DNA of 64,000 nt from Paratractidigestivibacter sp003150175 (lineage in GTDB: Bacteria; Actinomycetota; Coriobacteriia; Coriobacteriales; Atopobiaceae), in NCBI RefSeq assembly GCF_964283195.1, contig NZ_CAXYLH010000010.1; one strand, written 5' to 3'. How positions within the stretch are numbered: the stretch's first letter is position 1; the number at the start of each line of letters is the position of its first letter. Shown here piece after piece: positions 52,901 to 62,421 of this stretch. The position numbers and the translations under genes were made by a program. Below the pieces are notes generated by a model. That model did not search any database. It saw nothing but the letters and a program-made list of their open reading frames with translations, and was not told where the DNA came from.

Positions 52901-55636
52901 TCAGCTTACCTTGACTAGGGGCGCGAAGCCCTTGAGGAGCTTCTTGGTCTTGCCCGTGCGCGTGAACTTGACCTCGATGGTGTCTCCGGATGCGGCCACG
53001 ACCACGCCGGGGCCGAAGGTCTTGTGAGAGACGCGGTCGCCCTTGGCGAAGTCCGTGGGCTTCTCGTAGGCGCTGGGAGCCGCCGCGGGCGCGGACGTCG
53101 GGCGCGAGGTCTCGCTCGCAGAGGCGTGGCCGCCGACCCGCGTGCGGGAGCCGAACGACGAGCCCGCGCCGGAGCCCACAGCGGAGCTGGAGCTGAACTC
53201 GCGCCAGGTCTTTGCTCCCGAAGCGGAGCCCGAGCGCTGCGGGGAGCCGCCCGTGGAGCGCGTGCGCGAGCCGAAGACGTTGCCGCCGTAGACGGACGAC
53301 CCGCGGCCGCTGCCGAAGGTACCGTGGCGGTCGCCGCGCTTCTCCCAGCCCACACCGGTCATGCCGAGCGAGCCCACGCCCTCGCGCTCGCAGTCCTCCT
53401 CGGGGATCTCGCGCACGAAGCGGCTCGGCGGGTTGGCCTGCGTGGAGCCGAAGGTGCGGCGCGTGGCGGCATAGGTGAGGTAGAGCTTCTTGCGCGCGCG
53501 GGTGATGGCGACGTACGCCAGGCGCCGCTCCTCCTCGAGCTTGGCCGGATCGGAGTCGCCGAAGGTCGTGTGGGGGAAGATCCCTTCCTCCATGCCGGCG
53601 ACGAAGACGACCGGGAACTCGAGGCCCTTGGCCGCGTGGACCGTCATCATCGTGACGGCGCTCGTCTGGCCCGCGAGCGAGTCGAGGTCGCTGCGCAGCG
53701 CGAGCCACTCGAGGAAGGCCGGGAGCTTCTCGGCCGCGACGGGCGGGAGCGCGGGGTCGGTCGCAGGGGCGGGGGCCGCGGGGACCGGCGCGCCGGCGGC
53801 GGCATCCGTGCCGGCGGCGCCCGCGCCGGGAGTGCCCTCCCCGCCCGCGGCGTCCAGGGCGCCCGCCGCGCGGAGCTGCTCGAGCGACTCGAGCGTGGAG
53901 GTAACGTCGTCGTGGGTCTCGTCGAACTCGGCGGCGACGCCCATGAATTCCTTGATGTTCTCGATGCGGCCGTCCGCCTCGTCGGAATGCTCGGCCTCGA
54001 GCGCGCGGATGAGGCCCGCCTTGGTCACGATGGCGTCGACCACCTGCGCGAGCTCGCCCGAGACGCGGCGGCCCGACTCGATGACGTCGCAGAACTCGCC
54101 GAGCGCCTTGCGCACCTTCGGCGAGAAGAGCCCCGCCTCGCAGATGCCCTGCTGGCAGGCGGCGTAAAAGCTCACGCCCTCGTCGGCGGCGAGCTGCTGG
54201 AGCTTGGCCACCGACGTCGAGCCGATGCCGCGGCGCGGGGTGTTGATCACGCGCTGGGCCGACACGTCGTCGTTGGGGTTGCACACGGCCTTGAGGTAGG
54301 CTGTCACGTCGCGGACCTCGGCGCGGTCGAAGAACCTCGTGCCGCCCACGATCTTGTACGGGACGCCCGCACGCAGCAGCATATCCTCGAGGATGCGGGA
54401 CTGCGAGTTCATGCGGTAGAACACCGCGAAGTCGTCGTAGCTCGTGCCCGCGTCGTGCAGGCGCTCGATCTCGGCCCCGATCCAGCGGCCCTCGTCGCGC
54501 TCGTCGGAGGCCTGGAAGAGCTTGATCTTCTCGCCGTCGCCCGCGTCGGTAAAGAGGCGCTTGGCCTTGCGGCGCGAGTTGTGCGCGACCACGGCGTTCG
54601 CCGCGTTGAGAATGTGGCCGGTCGAGCGGTAGTTCTGCTCCAGGCGCACGGTCTTCGCGTCGGGGTAGTCCTTCTCGAAATCGAGGATGTTCTGGATGTC
54701 CGCGCCACGCCAGGAGTAGATGGACTGGTCGTCGTCGCCCACGACCATGAGGTTGCGGTACTTGGCAGCGAGCAGGTTCGTGATGGCGTACTGGACGTGG
54801 TTGGTGTCCTGGTACTCGTCGACGCTGATGTGCTGGAAGCGGTCCTGGTACTTCTCGAGCACGTCGGGGTGCTTGGACAGCAGCTCGAGCGCCTTGAGCA
54901 GGAGGTCGTCGAAGTCCATGGCGTTGGCCTTGGCAAGGCGCACGTCGAGGGCGCGGTAGACGCGCCCGGCCACGCGGTCGGCAGGGTTCTGAGAGCTCTC
55001 GAGCTCGGCCGCGGACTGCATGGCGTTCTTGGCGGAGCTGATCTTCGAGCGGACGGCGCGGATGGGGAACTGCTTCTGGTCGATGCGCAGGTCGCTCATG
55101 ATGGACTTGACCATGCGGTTCGAGTCGTCGTCGTCGTAGATGGTGAAGTTGCTCGTGTACCCGATGGCCTCGGCGTCCTCGCGCAGCATGCGCACGCACA
55201 TGGCGTGGAAGGTGCAGACCCACATGCCGCGGGTGCCGTCGGGCAGGATGGCGCCCAGGCGCTCGCGCATCTCGGCCGCGGCTTTGTTCGTGAAGGTGAT
55301 GGCGAGGACCTGCCAGGGGCGCACGCCCTCGTCGGCGATCATGTGGGCGATGCGCATGGTGAGGACGCGGGTCTTGCCGGAGCCTGCGCCCGCCAGGACC
55401 AGCAGGGGCCCGCGCGTGGTCTCGACCGCCTCACGCTGGGCGGGATTCAGGCCGTCGAGGTCGATGTTCGCGCGCGGCGCGGCCGGGGCTCCCCACATGG
55501 GCGTCGGCTCCGCCATCGTGGCGGCGGGCGCCACGGCGACGGCCCCCTCCCCCGCCTCGGGAGGCAGGTAGGAGTCGTAGCCAGCAGGCTCCTCCTCGTC
55601 GGAGGGTGCGAAGAATGTGAGCTGATCGTCGTTCAT
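52901..55636 (-). CDS. pcrA: UvrD/PcrA-type superfamily 1 DNA helicase
   Basis: 911 residues. The Q motif LNPAQREAVETT precedes Walker A VLAGAGSGKT; motif Ia TFTNKAAAEMRERL, motif II HISVDEYQDTN, motif III LMVVGDDDQSIYSWRGAD, motif IV LEQNYRSTGHILNAAN, motif V VHAAKGLEFPVVF and motif VI YVAITRARKKLYLT are all present. An acidic/Ala-rich insertion lies near residues 595-640, and a Ser/Gly-rich linker leads to a C-terminal Tudor-like domain (RVSHKTFGPGVVVA). A 3'-5' helicase for excision repair and replication conflicts. Confidence 0.96.
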   Translation of the reverse strand: MNDDQLTFFAPSDEEEPAGYDSYLPPEAGEGAVAVAPAATMAEPTPMWGAPAAPRANIDLDGLNPAQREAVETTRGPLLVLAGAGSGKTRVLTMRIAHMIADEGVRPWQVLAITFTNKAAAEMRERLGAILPDGTRGMWVCTFHAMCVRMLREDAEAIGYTSNFTIYDDDDSNRMVKSIMSDLRIDQKQFPIRAVRSKISSAKNAMQSAAELESSQNPADRVAGRVYRALDVRLAKANAMDFDDLLLKALELLSKHPDVLEKYQDRFQHISVDEYQDTNHVQYAITNLLAAKYRNLMVVGDDDQSIYSWRGADIQNILDFEKDYPDAKTVRLEQNYRSTGHILNAANAVVAHNSRRKAKRLFTDAGDGEKIKLFQASDERDEGRWIGAEIERLHDAGTSYDDFAVFYRMNSQSRILEDMLLRAGVPYKIVGGTRFFDRAEVRDVTAYLKAVCNPNDDVSAQRVINTPRRGIGSTSVAKLQQLAADEGVSFYAACQQGICEAGLFSPKVRKALGEFCDVIESGRRVSGELAQVVDAIVTKAGLIRALEAEHSDEADGRIENIKEFMGVAAEFDETHDDVTSTLESLEQLRAAGALDAAGGEGTPGAGAAGTDAAAGAPVPAAPAPATDPALPPVAAEKLPAFLEWLALRSDLDSLAGQTSAVTMMTVHAAKGLEFPVVFVAGMEEGIFPHTTFGDSDPAKLEEERRLAYVAITRARKKLYLTYAATRRTFGSTQANPPSRFVREIPEEDCEREGVGSLGMTGVGWEKRGDRHGTFGSGRGSSVYGGNVFGSRTRSTGGSPQRSGSASGAKTWREFSSSSAVGSGAGSSFGSRTRVGGHASASETSRPTSAPAAAPSAYEKPTDFAKGDRVSHKTFGPGVVVAASGDTIEVKFTRTGKTKKLLKGFAPLVKVS

Positions 55637-56010
55637 GCGCTGCGGTTCCTCTCGATAGCTTTAGCGACTTAAGAGTGTAACCGCCCCGCGGGACAACAAT
55701 TGCCCGCCCAGCGAATCCCCACCATCATTCGGCGGCGGTCGTTCACCTTCATTCGGCGACAGTCATTGCGTGCAGCTTTCTGGGACACCCTCGTCCCGGC
55801 GCATCTATCGGCCGCCGTCATTTGGCAGCAGCAGGTGGGAGCAGCGTTATTGCCGCACTTGCCGGCTAGTTAGAGAGGAGATGCAGAAAAGCGCCCGCCT
55901 CCACGGGCAGTGGCCACGGACCTTCGGCCGACTCGCTACGCTCGCCCTCCGCTCCGAGCTCGGCCACGGACCTTCGGCCGACTCGGGCCGCGCGCCCTCC
56001 CCCACGCCTC
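55637..56010. other. Intergenic region with repeats, no gene
   Basis: Holds a family B repeat at 55750-55791 and a 24-bp block (GGCCACGGACCTTCGGCCGA plus CTCG) occurring twice 50 bp apart (55912 and 55962). No supported coding frame. Confidence 0.6.
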
Positions 56011-56457
56011 CTACAGCTTGGAGAGAAGTGCCTCGCATCCCGCGAGCACATCCGCGTACGTCGCGTCGAAGTCGCCCGTGTACCACGGGTCGGCGACGTC
56101 GCGCGGCGAGTCGGTCCAGTCGAGCAGGCGGCTCACCTTGTGATCGGGGTCGCCATGGAGGATATGCTCGAGTCCATAGGCGTTCTCCGCGTCCATGTAC
56201 ACGATGCGGTCCCAGTCGCCGTACTCGGCGCGCGTGATCTGGCGGGCGCGGTGGCGCCTCACAGGGATGCCGACCTCGCGGAGCTTAGCCACCGTGCCGT
56301 GATGCGGCGGGTTGCCGATCTCCTCGCGGCTCGTGGCGGCCGAGTCGACGACGAACTCGTCCGCGCGCCCAGCGCGGCGCGCGAGCTCCTCGAAGACGAA
56401 CTGCGCCATCGTCGAGCGGCAGATGTTGCCGTGGCATATGAATAAGATGCGCGTCAT
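56011..56457 (-). CDS. Low molecular weight protein tyrosine phosphatase
   Basis: 148 residues. P-loop ILFICHGNICRSTMAQFVF (C-X5-R-S) at the N-terminus and the general-acid Asp in DPWYTGDF near the C-terminus. Usual length for LMW-PTP. Start at 56457; the extension to 56634 would read through the repeat-rich promoter region. Divergent from the XRE gene. Confidence 0.93.
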   Translation of the reverse strand: MTRILFICHGNICRSTMAQFVFEELARRAGRADEFVVDSAATSREEIGNPPHHGTVAKLREVGIPVRRHRARQITRAEYGDWDRIVYMDAENAYGLEHILHGDPDHKVSRLLDWTDSPRDVADPWYTGDFDATYADVLAGCEALLSKL

Positions 56458-56582
56458 TCTTGCTAGACCCCTGGCCTGCGGTTTTATTGATGTCATTGAG
56501 GCTATTTTACTGGTTTGCGAATGTCGCAGAGTCCGGATGGGACAATGGGGTCTCTTGCCGCCCGTTAAAGCCGAGCCGCTCC

Positions 56583-56806
56583 GCGCAGCGATGCAAAGAA
56601 AAGCAGAGTTGTTGGTCCTTTTGCAAAGAATCATCGAGTTCTTGAGGCTCGCAGGGCCAACAACTCGGCATATTTTTGCAAAAGAACCAACAACTCGGGT
56701 TTTCTTCGCAACTGGACCAACAACTCGGGTTTTCTTCGCAACTGGACCAACAACTCAACGATTCTTTGCAAGTAGGCCAACAACTCAACGACTCTTCGCA
56801 TGGGCT
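56583..56806. repeat. 30-bp-period repeat array (five direct units plus inverted units)
   Basis: CCAACAACTC starts at 56657, 56687, 56717, 56747 and 56777, exactly 30 bp apart. Each copy is followed by a TTCTTYGCAA-like block. Upstream the same elements occur inverted (GAGTTGTTGG at 56606, TTGCAAAGAA at about 56621). The array occupies the divergent gap between the phosphatase and XRE genes. All frames across it are open because 30 is a multiple of three, so apparent peptides are artefacts. Confidence 0.85.
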
Positions 56807-56931
56807 TCGCCATGTCCACATCCGACCCGCCGTTAAGTACCCGCGCGAAACTGCAATCTAAGGTTGGTAGACCCTCTCCCCGGCGGCGCCCGAGAATGAT
56901 ATCGTCAACCAACCGCGGCGGAAGGAGCACC

Positions 56932-57237
56932 ATGAACCTCGGAAACAACCTGTACCAAGCTCGAAGGAAGACCGGTTACTCGCAGGAGGAGGTCGCCGCG
57001 AAGATCGGGGTGAGCAGGCAGACCATTTCCAAGTGGGAAACGAATGAGACCATCCCCGACATCTTCCAGTCAAAGAAAATGGCGCTCATGTACGGGATCG
57101 CCCTCGACGACCCGATCGCCTACGACGCTGAGGTCGAGGAGATCCAGGACGCGATCGACAAGTTCAGCGAGCAGGACGCCTTCCTCGTGCTGAAGGACAT
57201 CCTGTATAGGATTTGGCAGGTTCGGAAGAAAAAATAG
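56932..57237 (+). CDS. XRE family helix-turn-helix transcriptional regulator
   Basis: 101 residues. N-terminal HTH_3: LYQARRKTGYSQEEVAAKIGVSRQTISKWETNE, followed by a helical C-terminus. GAAGGAG precedes ATG 56932. The repeat array directly upstream is a candidate binding site. Stands alone, facing a minus-strand sensor kinase. Confidence 0.9.
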   Translation: MNLGNNLYQARRKTGYSQEEVAAKIGVSRQTISKWETNETIPDIFQSKKMALMYGIALDDPIAYDAEVEEIQDAIDKFSEQDAFLVLKDILYRIWQVRKKK

Positions 57238-57348
57238 GGCTTGGTCGCGAGGGACGCCTGAGATAGCTCCGCAAAGAGAAGGTCGGAGCCCATGTTCCGG
57301 GGGACATAGGCTCGGCGGCAAGAAACCCACCGACACGTGCGACGCGCG

Positions 57349-59935
57349 CTAGCCCAGCCACTCCCCGAGCACGTCGTTCAGCTTGTTCATGTCGAGCGGC
57401 TTGGCCACGTGCTCGTTCATGCCGGCGTTCTTGGCAAGCTGCACGTCTTCGGCGAACGCGTTCGCCGTCATGGCAACGATCGGCAGCTTCCCGCGCTCGC
57501 CCGGCATCGCCCTGATGGCCGCAGTGGCCTCGTAGCCGTTCATCAGCGGCATCTGAATGTCCATGAAAACGAGGTCGTAGTAGCCATCCGGGGCGTTCTC
57601 CACCTTCTCGACCGCTTCCTTACCGTTCTCGGCAGTCTCGACGTCGGCGCCCGGCATCTCCCAGTCCAGGATCACGGCGAAGTAGTCGTCGCCCGCATCG
57701 TGCCGTGCGCAGCAGCGCCGCACGGCCTCCTCCCCCGAGAGCACCCATTCACCGTCGATCCCGATCTCGCGCAGGGTGCCGGTCGTGCTCTCGCAGCATG
57801 TGCGGTCGTCGTCCACAACGAGCACCGGCAGATCCACGAGCTCCCGCTCCTGCCCGAGCTCGTTCTCCTGGAGCTTGAGGAAGATCGTCACCGTGATCTT
57901 CGTGCCCTGGTCCGGCGCGCTCTCGACCTCGATAGAGCCGTTCATGAGGTTCACGATGTTCCTGGTGATAGCCATGCCGAGGCCCGTGCCCGGCACCTTG
58001 GTCGTCCGGTGGCCGTCCGCACGGCTGAACGGCTCGAACATGACCTTCTGGAACTCCGGGGTCATGCCGATGCCGTCGTCTTGGATCGTGAACTCGTAGC
58101 AGCCGAGCTCCGAGAACCCGTTGGGCTTCTCCTCGATCGAGAACGTGATGTGGCCGCCGTCGGGCGTGTACTTGATGGCGTTGCTCATGAGGTTCACGAA
58201 CACCTGCTGGATCCTCAGGCTGTCGCCGCAGACAGCCTCGTGCTCGATGTGGTTGACGTGCACCTCGAAGTCGTGCCCGCGCGCGTCGATGCCTGGCCTC
58301 GTGAGCGTGAGCAGGTTGTCGACCAGCTCGGGCAGGCTGAAGTCCTCCTCTGCCAGCGTGATCTTCCCGCTCTCGATGCGGGCCATGTCCAGCACCTCGT
58401 TGATGAGGCCGAGCAGGTGGCGACTGGACTTCGTGATCTTTCCCAGGCACTCGACGACCTTGGCCTGGCTGTCGATGTTCGCCCCCGCGATCGCCGTGAG
58501 GCCGATGATCGCGTTCATCGGCGTGCAGATGTCGTGCGACATGTTTGAGAGGAACTCGGTCTTCGCTCGGTTCGCGTTCTCCGCGGCGCGGTAGGCCTCC
58601 TTGAACGCATGGCGCGACTCGATCTCGGCTTTCTTCTCTTGCGAGACATCCATCGACGCTTGGAGCGCCTTCACGAGCCGGCCGCCCTCCCACTCCAGCG
58701 GGATGAAGGAGGCGATCTTGTACGTGTCCTCGCCGAGCGTGCAGTACTCGAACTTGTAGATCTGGTCCTCGCCCGTCAGGTGCGCGCGGATAGCATCCAC
58801 CGAGGTCATGGCCTCGAGCGAGTCCAGAGGCTCCAGCGTCTTGTACTTGCGCACCACCTGCGCGACGAAGTCGTGGTAGGCGCCCGTCGGCTTGTAAACC
58901 GGCTCGCCCTGGAGGCTGTAGAACTCGTAGCGATCGCGCTCAAGGTCGAGCACGACGAAGCGGTCGACCAGGCGCACCATACTCTGGATCAAGAGGCCCA
59001 TCGACGCGTTGTCCGAGGCCACCCGCTGCTGCCGGGCGAGCTCCTCCTTGGCCTCCGTGATGTCCCGCAAGAAGATCATGGCGTACTCGGAGTCGTCGAT
59101 CTCGCCCCGCATGATGACGTTGCGGATCCAGCGCACCTCTCCGTCGAGGATGATCCGGCACTCCAGCGAAAGCTCAGTCTTCAGGCCCTTGAGCTTCTTT
59201 GCCATGTAGGTGCGGTCGTAGAAGTCCGTGACGGCCTGCCGGTCGCCCTCGACCACGTAACGGTTCACGAGGTGGTGAACGAGCTCGTCCCAGGTGCCGC
59301 TCCGCTCGAACACCGTCATGAGCGAGGGCTCCACTTTGAAGATGTCGAAGGTGTTCTCCTCGAGGTTCACGTAGTACTCGCAGAGGTTCGCGTCGGTGAA
59401 GGCGCGGTGGAACGCGGCGGAGCGTTGCGCCTGCATCTGCGCCTTCTTGCTCTCGTCGCAGTCGAAGAGTACCACAGCGCGGCGCTGATCGCCTCGTTTA
59501 TCAGCGAAAGGTTCTCGTGCTCCCAGGTCAGGTGCACCGACATGACCCAGATAGGCTTGCCCAGCGCGTCCGTCGCGTCCTTCTTGCATAGCTCGGCGTT
59601 CACCGGGGAGCCGTCGGAGGTGAGGACCCGGCCCTCACCGCGGCCGCTGATCCACGGGAAGCGGCCCGGCTCCAAAAAAGAGGCGCCCTCGCCGTAGAAC
59701 ATGTTCCACAGCGAGCCGCCCGTCAGCACCATGAAGGAATCGAGGGTGTAGCCCAGGCCGCGCAGCAGCGGCTCGCTCACCGAAAGAATGGTCAGGTCGG
59801 GGTCGTAATACCCCGCGACCGTCCCCACGCAGCCGTTGTCCAGGACGGTGTCCGGATGGCCCGGAGCGCCGACTCCCCCAGAAGCGCCTGGTCGGGCGAC
59901 CGGATCAGATCGTTGCTGTTGTCGACAAAAGCCAT
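57349..59935 (-). pseudogene. Hybrid PAS sensor kinase with two frameshifts and fused receiver domains
   Basis: Starts MAFVDNSNDLIRSPD (ATG 59935). The frame shifts near 59850 into a PAS domain (TVLDNGCVGTVAGYYDPDL) and again near 59475 into the long 3' frame with further PAS domains. HisKA follows (LSNMSHDICTPMNAIIGL), then HATPase (VNLMSNAIKYTPDGG, DDGIGM, GTGLGMAITRNIVN). The C-terminus begins one receiver (VLVVDDDRTCC... AVILDWEMPG) and passes directly into the second half of another (ADVETAENGKEAVEKV... LVFMDIQMPLMNG), so about 100 residues seem deleted in frame. The phosphorelay is probably broken. Confidence 0.78.
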
Positions 59936-60276
59936 TCCTGAGGACCTCGCATGTTCCGGTCGCTGACACGGCGGCACAGCTGGTGGCAACTCACAGATGC
60001 GCAATTTTCCCTCGAGCGCGTGGCGTCCAGGGCCAAGAAGCACGAATCAACGCCAAAGCACCGCATAGGCGCCGCGCAGTTGGGAAGAAGGGCGGGCGGC
60101 GAGGTGGCCGACAAGAGGATGGTTGGCGGGGGGCAGCCAAGGCTGCCACGCCGTCGGCCACCCGACACCCGTTGTCCATTTACGGCGCGCCGCCGTCACG
60201 CTCGCCGAGAGGTGCCTCTCTGCCCCTCGCAAAGCTGGTATTTTCGTGCAAGGTTGCGTAAAGGAGAGGGACGTCC
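59936..60276. other. Intergenic region with no gene
   Basis: About 340 bp between the divergent sensor-kinase remnant and the HPr gene. No supported frame; presumably contains both promoters. Confidence 0.5.
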
Positions 60277-60531
60277 ATGCGCGAGATCGTGCGCCAGATC
60301 ACCGACCCCATAGGGTTCCACATCCAGCTCGCCGTGCTGCTCGCAGGCGAGGCCCAGCGATGGCGCAGTCGCGTGACGTTCGAGCACGAGGGGCGCAGCG
60401 CCGACGCCTCCGACCTGATGGCGCTTTTGGCCATGGGCGTGCGCACCGGCGAGGCCGTGGTCGTGCGCGTCGAGGGCATCGACGAGGACACCGCCGCCGA
60501 GGCCATCGAGCGCCTCGCGCGCACCTGGTAG
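60277..60531 (+). CDS. HPr-like phosphocarrier protein, atypical active site
   Basis: 84 residues with the HPr fold pattern: the active-site loop DPIGFHIQLAVLLAGEAQ keeps His15 at the usual place, but the following residues are I-Q-L instead of the A-R-P of canonical HPr, so Arg17 is absent. The regulatory region reads ADASDLMALLAMGV with Ser45 near the Ser46 position. AAAGGAGAGGG precedes the ATG. It may be a specialised or regulatory paralogue; whether it feeds the PTS at 43-48 kb cannot be told here. Confidence 0.8.
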   Translation: MREIVRQITDPIGFHIQLAVLLAGEAQRWRSRVTFEHEGRSADASDLMALLAMGVRTGEAVVVRVEGIDEDTAAEAIERLARTW

Positions 60532-60560
60532 AGGCCGCACCCGGTAGAAGTCGCGCCCCC

Positions 60561-61346
60561 CTACAGCAGCCCGAAGTGCTCGAGCGCCTTCGCGACGCCG
60601 TCGTGGTCGACGTCGTCGGTCACGTAGTCCGCCGCGGCGAGCGCCTCGGGCGAGGCGTTGCCCATTGCCACGCCGATGCCGCACATCCGCAGCATAGAGG
60701 CGTCGTTCCCGCCGTCGCCGAACGCGATGGTCTCTTCCGCGGAGATCCCGTAGCGCTCGAGCGTGGCGCGAATGCCTGCGGGCTTGCTGCTGTTCGCGGG
60801 CACGACGTCGCAGAAATAGTCGCACCAGCGCGTGGTCAGCACGCCCGTCGTCGCGTCGGTGACGATGTGCTCGTCCTTTGGCGGCAAAAACGCGCAGAAC
60901 TGCAGCACGTGGGCGCCGAGCGCGTCGTGCACGTCGCCTTGGTCGTAGCAAAGGCCCGCATTCTTCTCGACCTCGCGGATGGCGGGGCTGTAGCGGTTGA
61001 CGTAGGCATGGTCCTTCTCGAGAACGAGCACGTCGTAGAGGCCGTCGTCGACCTGCCCCACGATCGTCTTCACATCAGAGTCCGGGATGGGGGTCTCGAA
61101 GTAGGTCCCCTCGGCGTCGTAGCAGCACGAGCCGGTGGAGGTCACGTACGCGTCGAAGCGGCCGAAGCCCTCGAAGCCGTAGCGGATGCACGGCGGCAGC
61201 TGATACTCGGGGCGGCCCGATGCGATGACGCACTTGACCCCGCGGCAGCGCAGCTCGATGAGCGCCTGCTTGGTCGATGCGGCGAGCTTGTGCGTCTTGA
61301 AACTCAGCAGCGTGCCGTCGATGTCGAAGAACGCGGCCTTGATCAT
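60561..61346 (-). CDS. Cof-type HAD-IIB family phosphatase
   Basis: 261 residues. Motif I AFFDIDGTLLSFKTHKL, motif II VIASGRP, the IIB cap with STGSCCYDAEG, motif III Lys in SKPAGI, motif IV FGDGGNDASMLRMCGIGVAMGNA. Dephosphorylates small phosphometabolites such as sugar phosphates or PLP; exact substrate unknown. Confidence 0.93.
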   Translation of the reverse strand: MIKAAFFDIDGTLLSFKTHKLAASTKQALIELRCRGVKCVIASGRPEYQLPPCIRYGFEGFGRFDAYVTSTGSCCYDAEGTYFETPIPDSDVKTIVGQVDDGLYDVLVLEKDHAYVNRYSPAIREVEKNAGLCYDQGDVHDALGAHVLQFCAFLPPKDEHIVTDATTGVLTTRWCDYFCDVVPANSSKPAGIRATLERYGISAEETIAFGDGGNDASMLRMCGIGVAMGNASPEALAAADYVTDDVDHDGVAKALEHFGLL

Positions 61347-61390
61347 GTCTTCTCCCCCTGTGCTCGATGGCGTGCGCGGCGCCGTTCACG

Positions 61391-61472
61391 GGCACCGCCT
61401 GCGGGTTTCGCCTGCAGGCACCGCCTGCGAGTTCTGTCTGCGGGGTTCCACCCACAGACACCGTCCGCGACC
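61391..61472. repeat. Short degenerate direct repeats
   Basis: GGCACCGCCTGCG occurs at 61391 and 61417, with a third degenerate copy near 61457. Located between the HAD and LOG-family genes; no known function. Confidence 0.45.
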
Positions 61473-61499
61473 ACCCATTATACGTGGGAAAGAAGCCGC

Positions 61500-62249
61500 C
61501 TACCTGGTCGCGATGCCCGCGCAGGCGACCGCGACGGCCTCTTTGACGTCGTCGGTCACGCAGAACAGCTCCGGATCGAGCGGCGATATGTTCCCGCAGC
61601 CTGCGACCGTGCCGCGCAGCCACTCCACGAGCCCGCGCCAATACTCGCTCCCGATGAGCACGACCGGCCGCTCCGGCGCCTTGTGGGTCTGGACGAGCGT
61701 GAGCACCTCGAACGCCTCGTCGAGCGTGCCGAACCCGCCCGGAAAAACAATCGCGCCGCGCGAGTACTTGACGAACATCGTTTTCCGCACGAAGAAATAC
61801 CGGAACGTCATGCCGAGGTTGACCCACTCGTTGATGCTCTCCTCGAGCGGCAGCTCGATGCCGAGGCCGACCGAGACCCCGCCCGCCTCGAACGCGCCGC
61901 GATTCGCGGCCTCCATGATGCCAGGGCCGCCGCCCGTCATCGTCGCGACCCCGCGCTCGGCAAGAAGCCCTCCGACCTGCTGCGCATTGGCGTACATGGG
62001 GTCGTCCGGGGCGGTTCTCGCCGAGCCGAGCACAGCGACGGCAGGGCCGAGCTCGGCGAGCGCGCCGAAGCCGTCGACGAACTCGGCCTGGATGCGCAGG
62101 ACGCGCCAGGGGTCGGTGTGCAGCCACGCGGTGTCGGTCTCGGGCTGCAAAAGGTGGCTCACGGTGGTGTCGCGCGGGATCATCTGGCCGCGCATGATCA
62201 CGGGGCCGCGGCGGTAGGTCTCCGCGGCGCGCTTCTCTTCTTCTGTCAT
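61500..62249 (-). CDS. LOG family protein (TIGR00730), paralogue 1
   Basis: 249 residues. AVLGSARTAPDDPMY, MTGGGPGIMEAANRGAFEAG and the nucleotide-binding FPGGFGTLDEAFEVLTLVQ (PGGxGTxxE). LOG proteins hydrolyse nucleoside 5'-monophosphates, including cytokinin-type adenosine derivatives; some relatives bind molybdenum cofactor. Paralogous to the next gene over its whole core, suggesting tandem duplication. Confidence 0.88.
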   Translation of the reverse strand: MTEEEKRAAETYRRGPVIMRGQMIPRDTTVSHLLQPETDTAWLHTDPWRVLRIQAEFVDGFGALAELGPAVAVLGSARTAPDDPMYANAQQVGGLLAERGVATMTGGGPGIMEAANRGAFEAGGVSVGLGIELPLEESINEWVNLGMTFRYFFVRKTMFVKYSRGAIVFPGGFGTLDEAFEVLTLVQTHKAPERPVVLIGSEYWRGLVEWLRGTVAGCGNISPLDPELFCVTDDVKEAVAVACAGIATR

Positions 62250-62421
62250 TCATTCTCCTTGGTTGGCGTTCCTCAACGGTACGACCGGCCAAGAAAAGCG
62301 CACGTCAGCGAAGGGTAAGCGACTCGTTAACGTTGAGCGCGCAACGGTAAGGGGCGCGGCGGGCGCGGCGCGCGCAAGCGACCGAACAGATCGTCGCAGC
62401 GGCCGAACCGCATCCCCGCGC

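Noticed and set aside
52113..55223. Very long minus-strand frame that would fuse MscS to an upstream 780-residue extension
   Set aside because: The upstream part is an alternative frame of the UvrD gene; MscS has its own ATG and binding site at 52877.
56583..56821. CRISPR array or cysteine-rich repeat peptide
   Set aside because: Both halves of each unit are conserved, so there are no unique spacers, and there are no cas genes. The apparent Cys-rich peptide follows from a 30-bp repeat being open in every frame.
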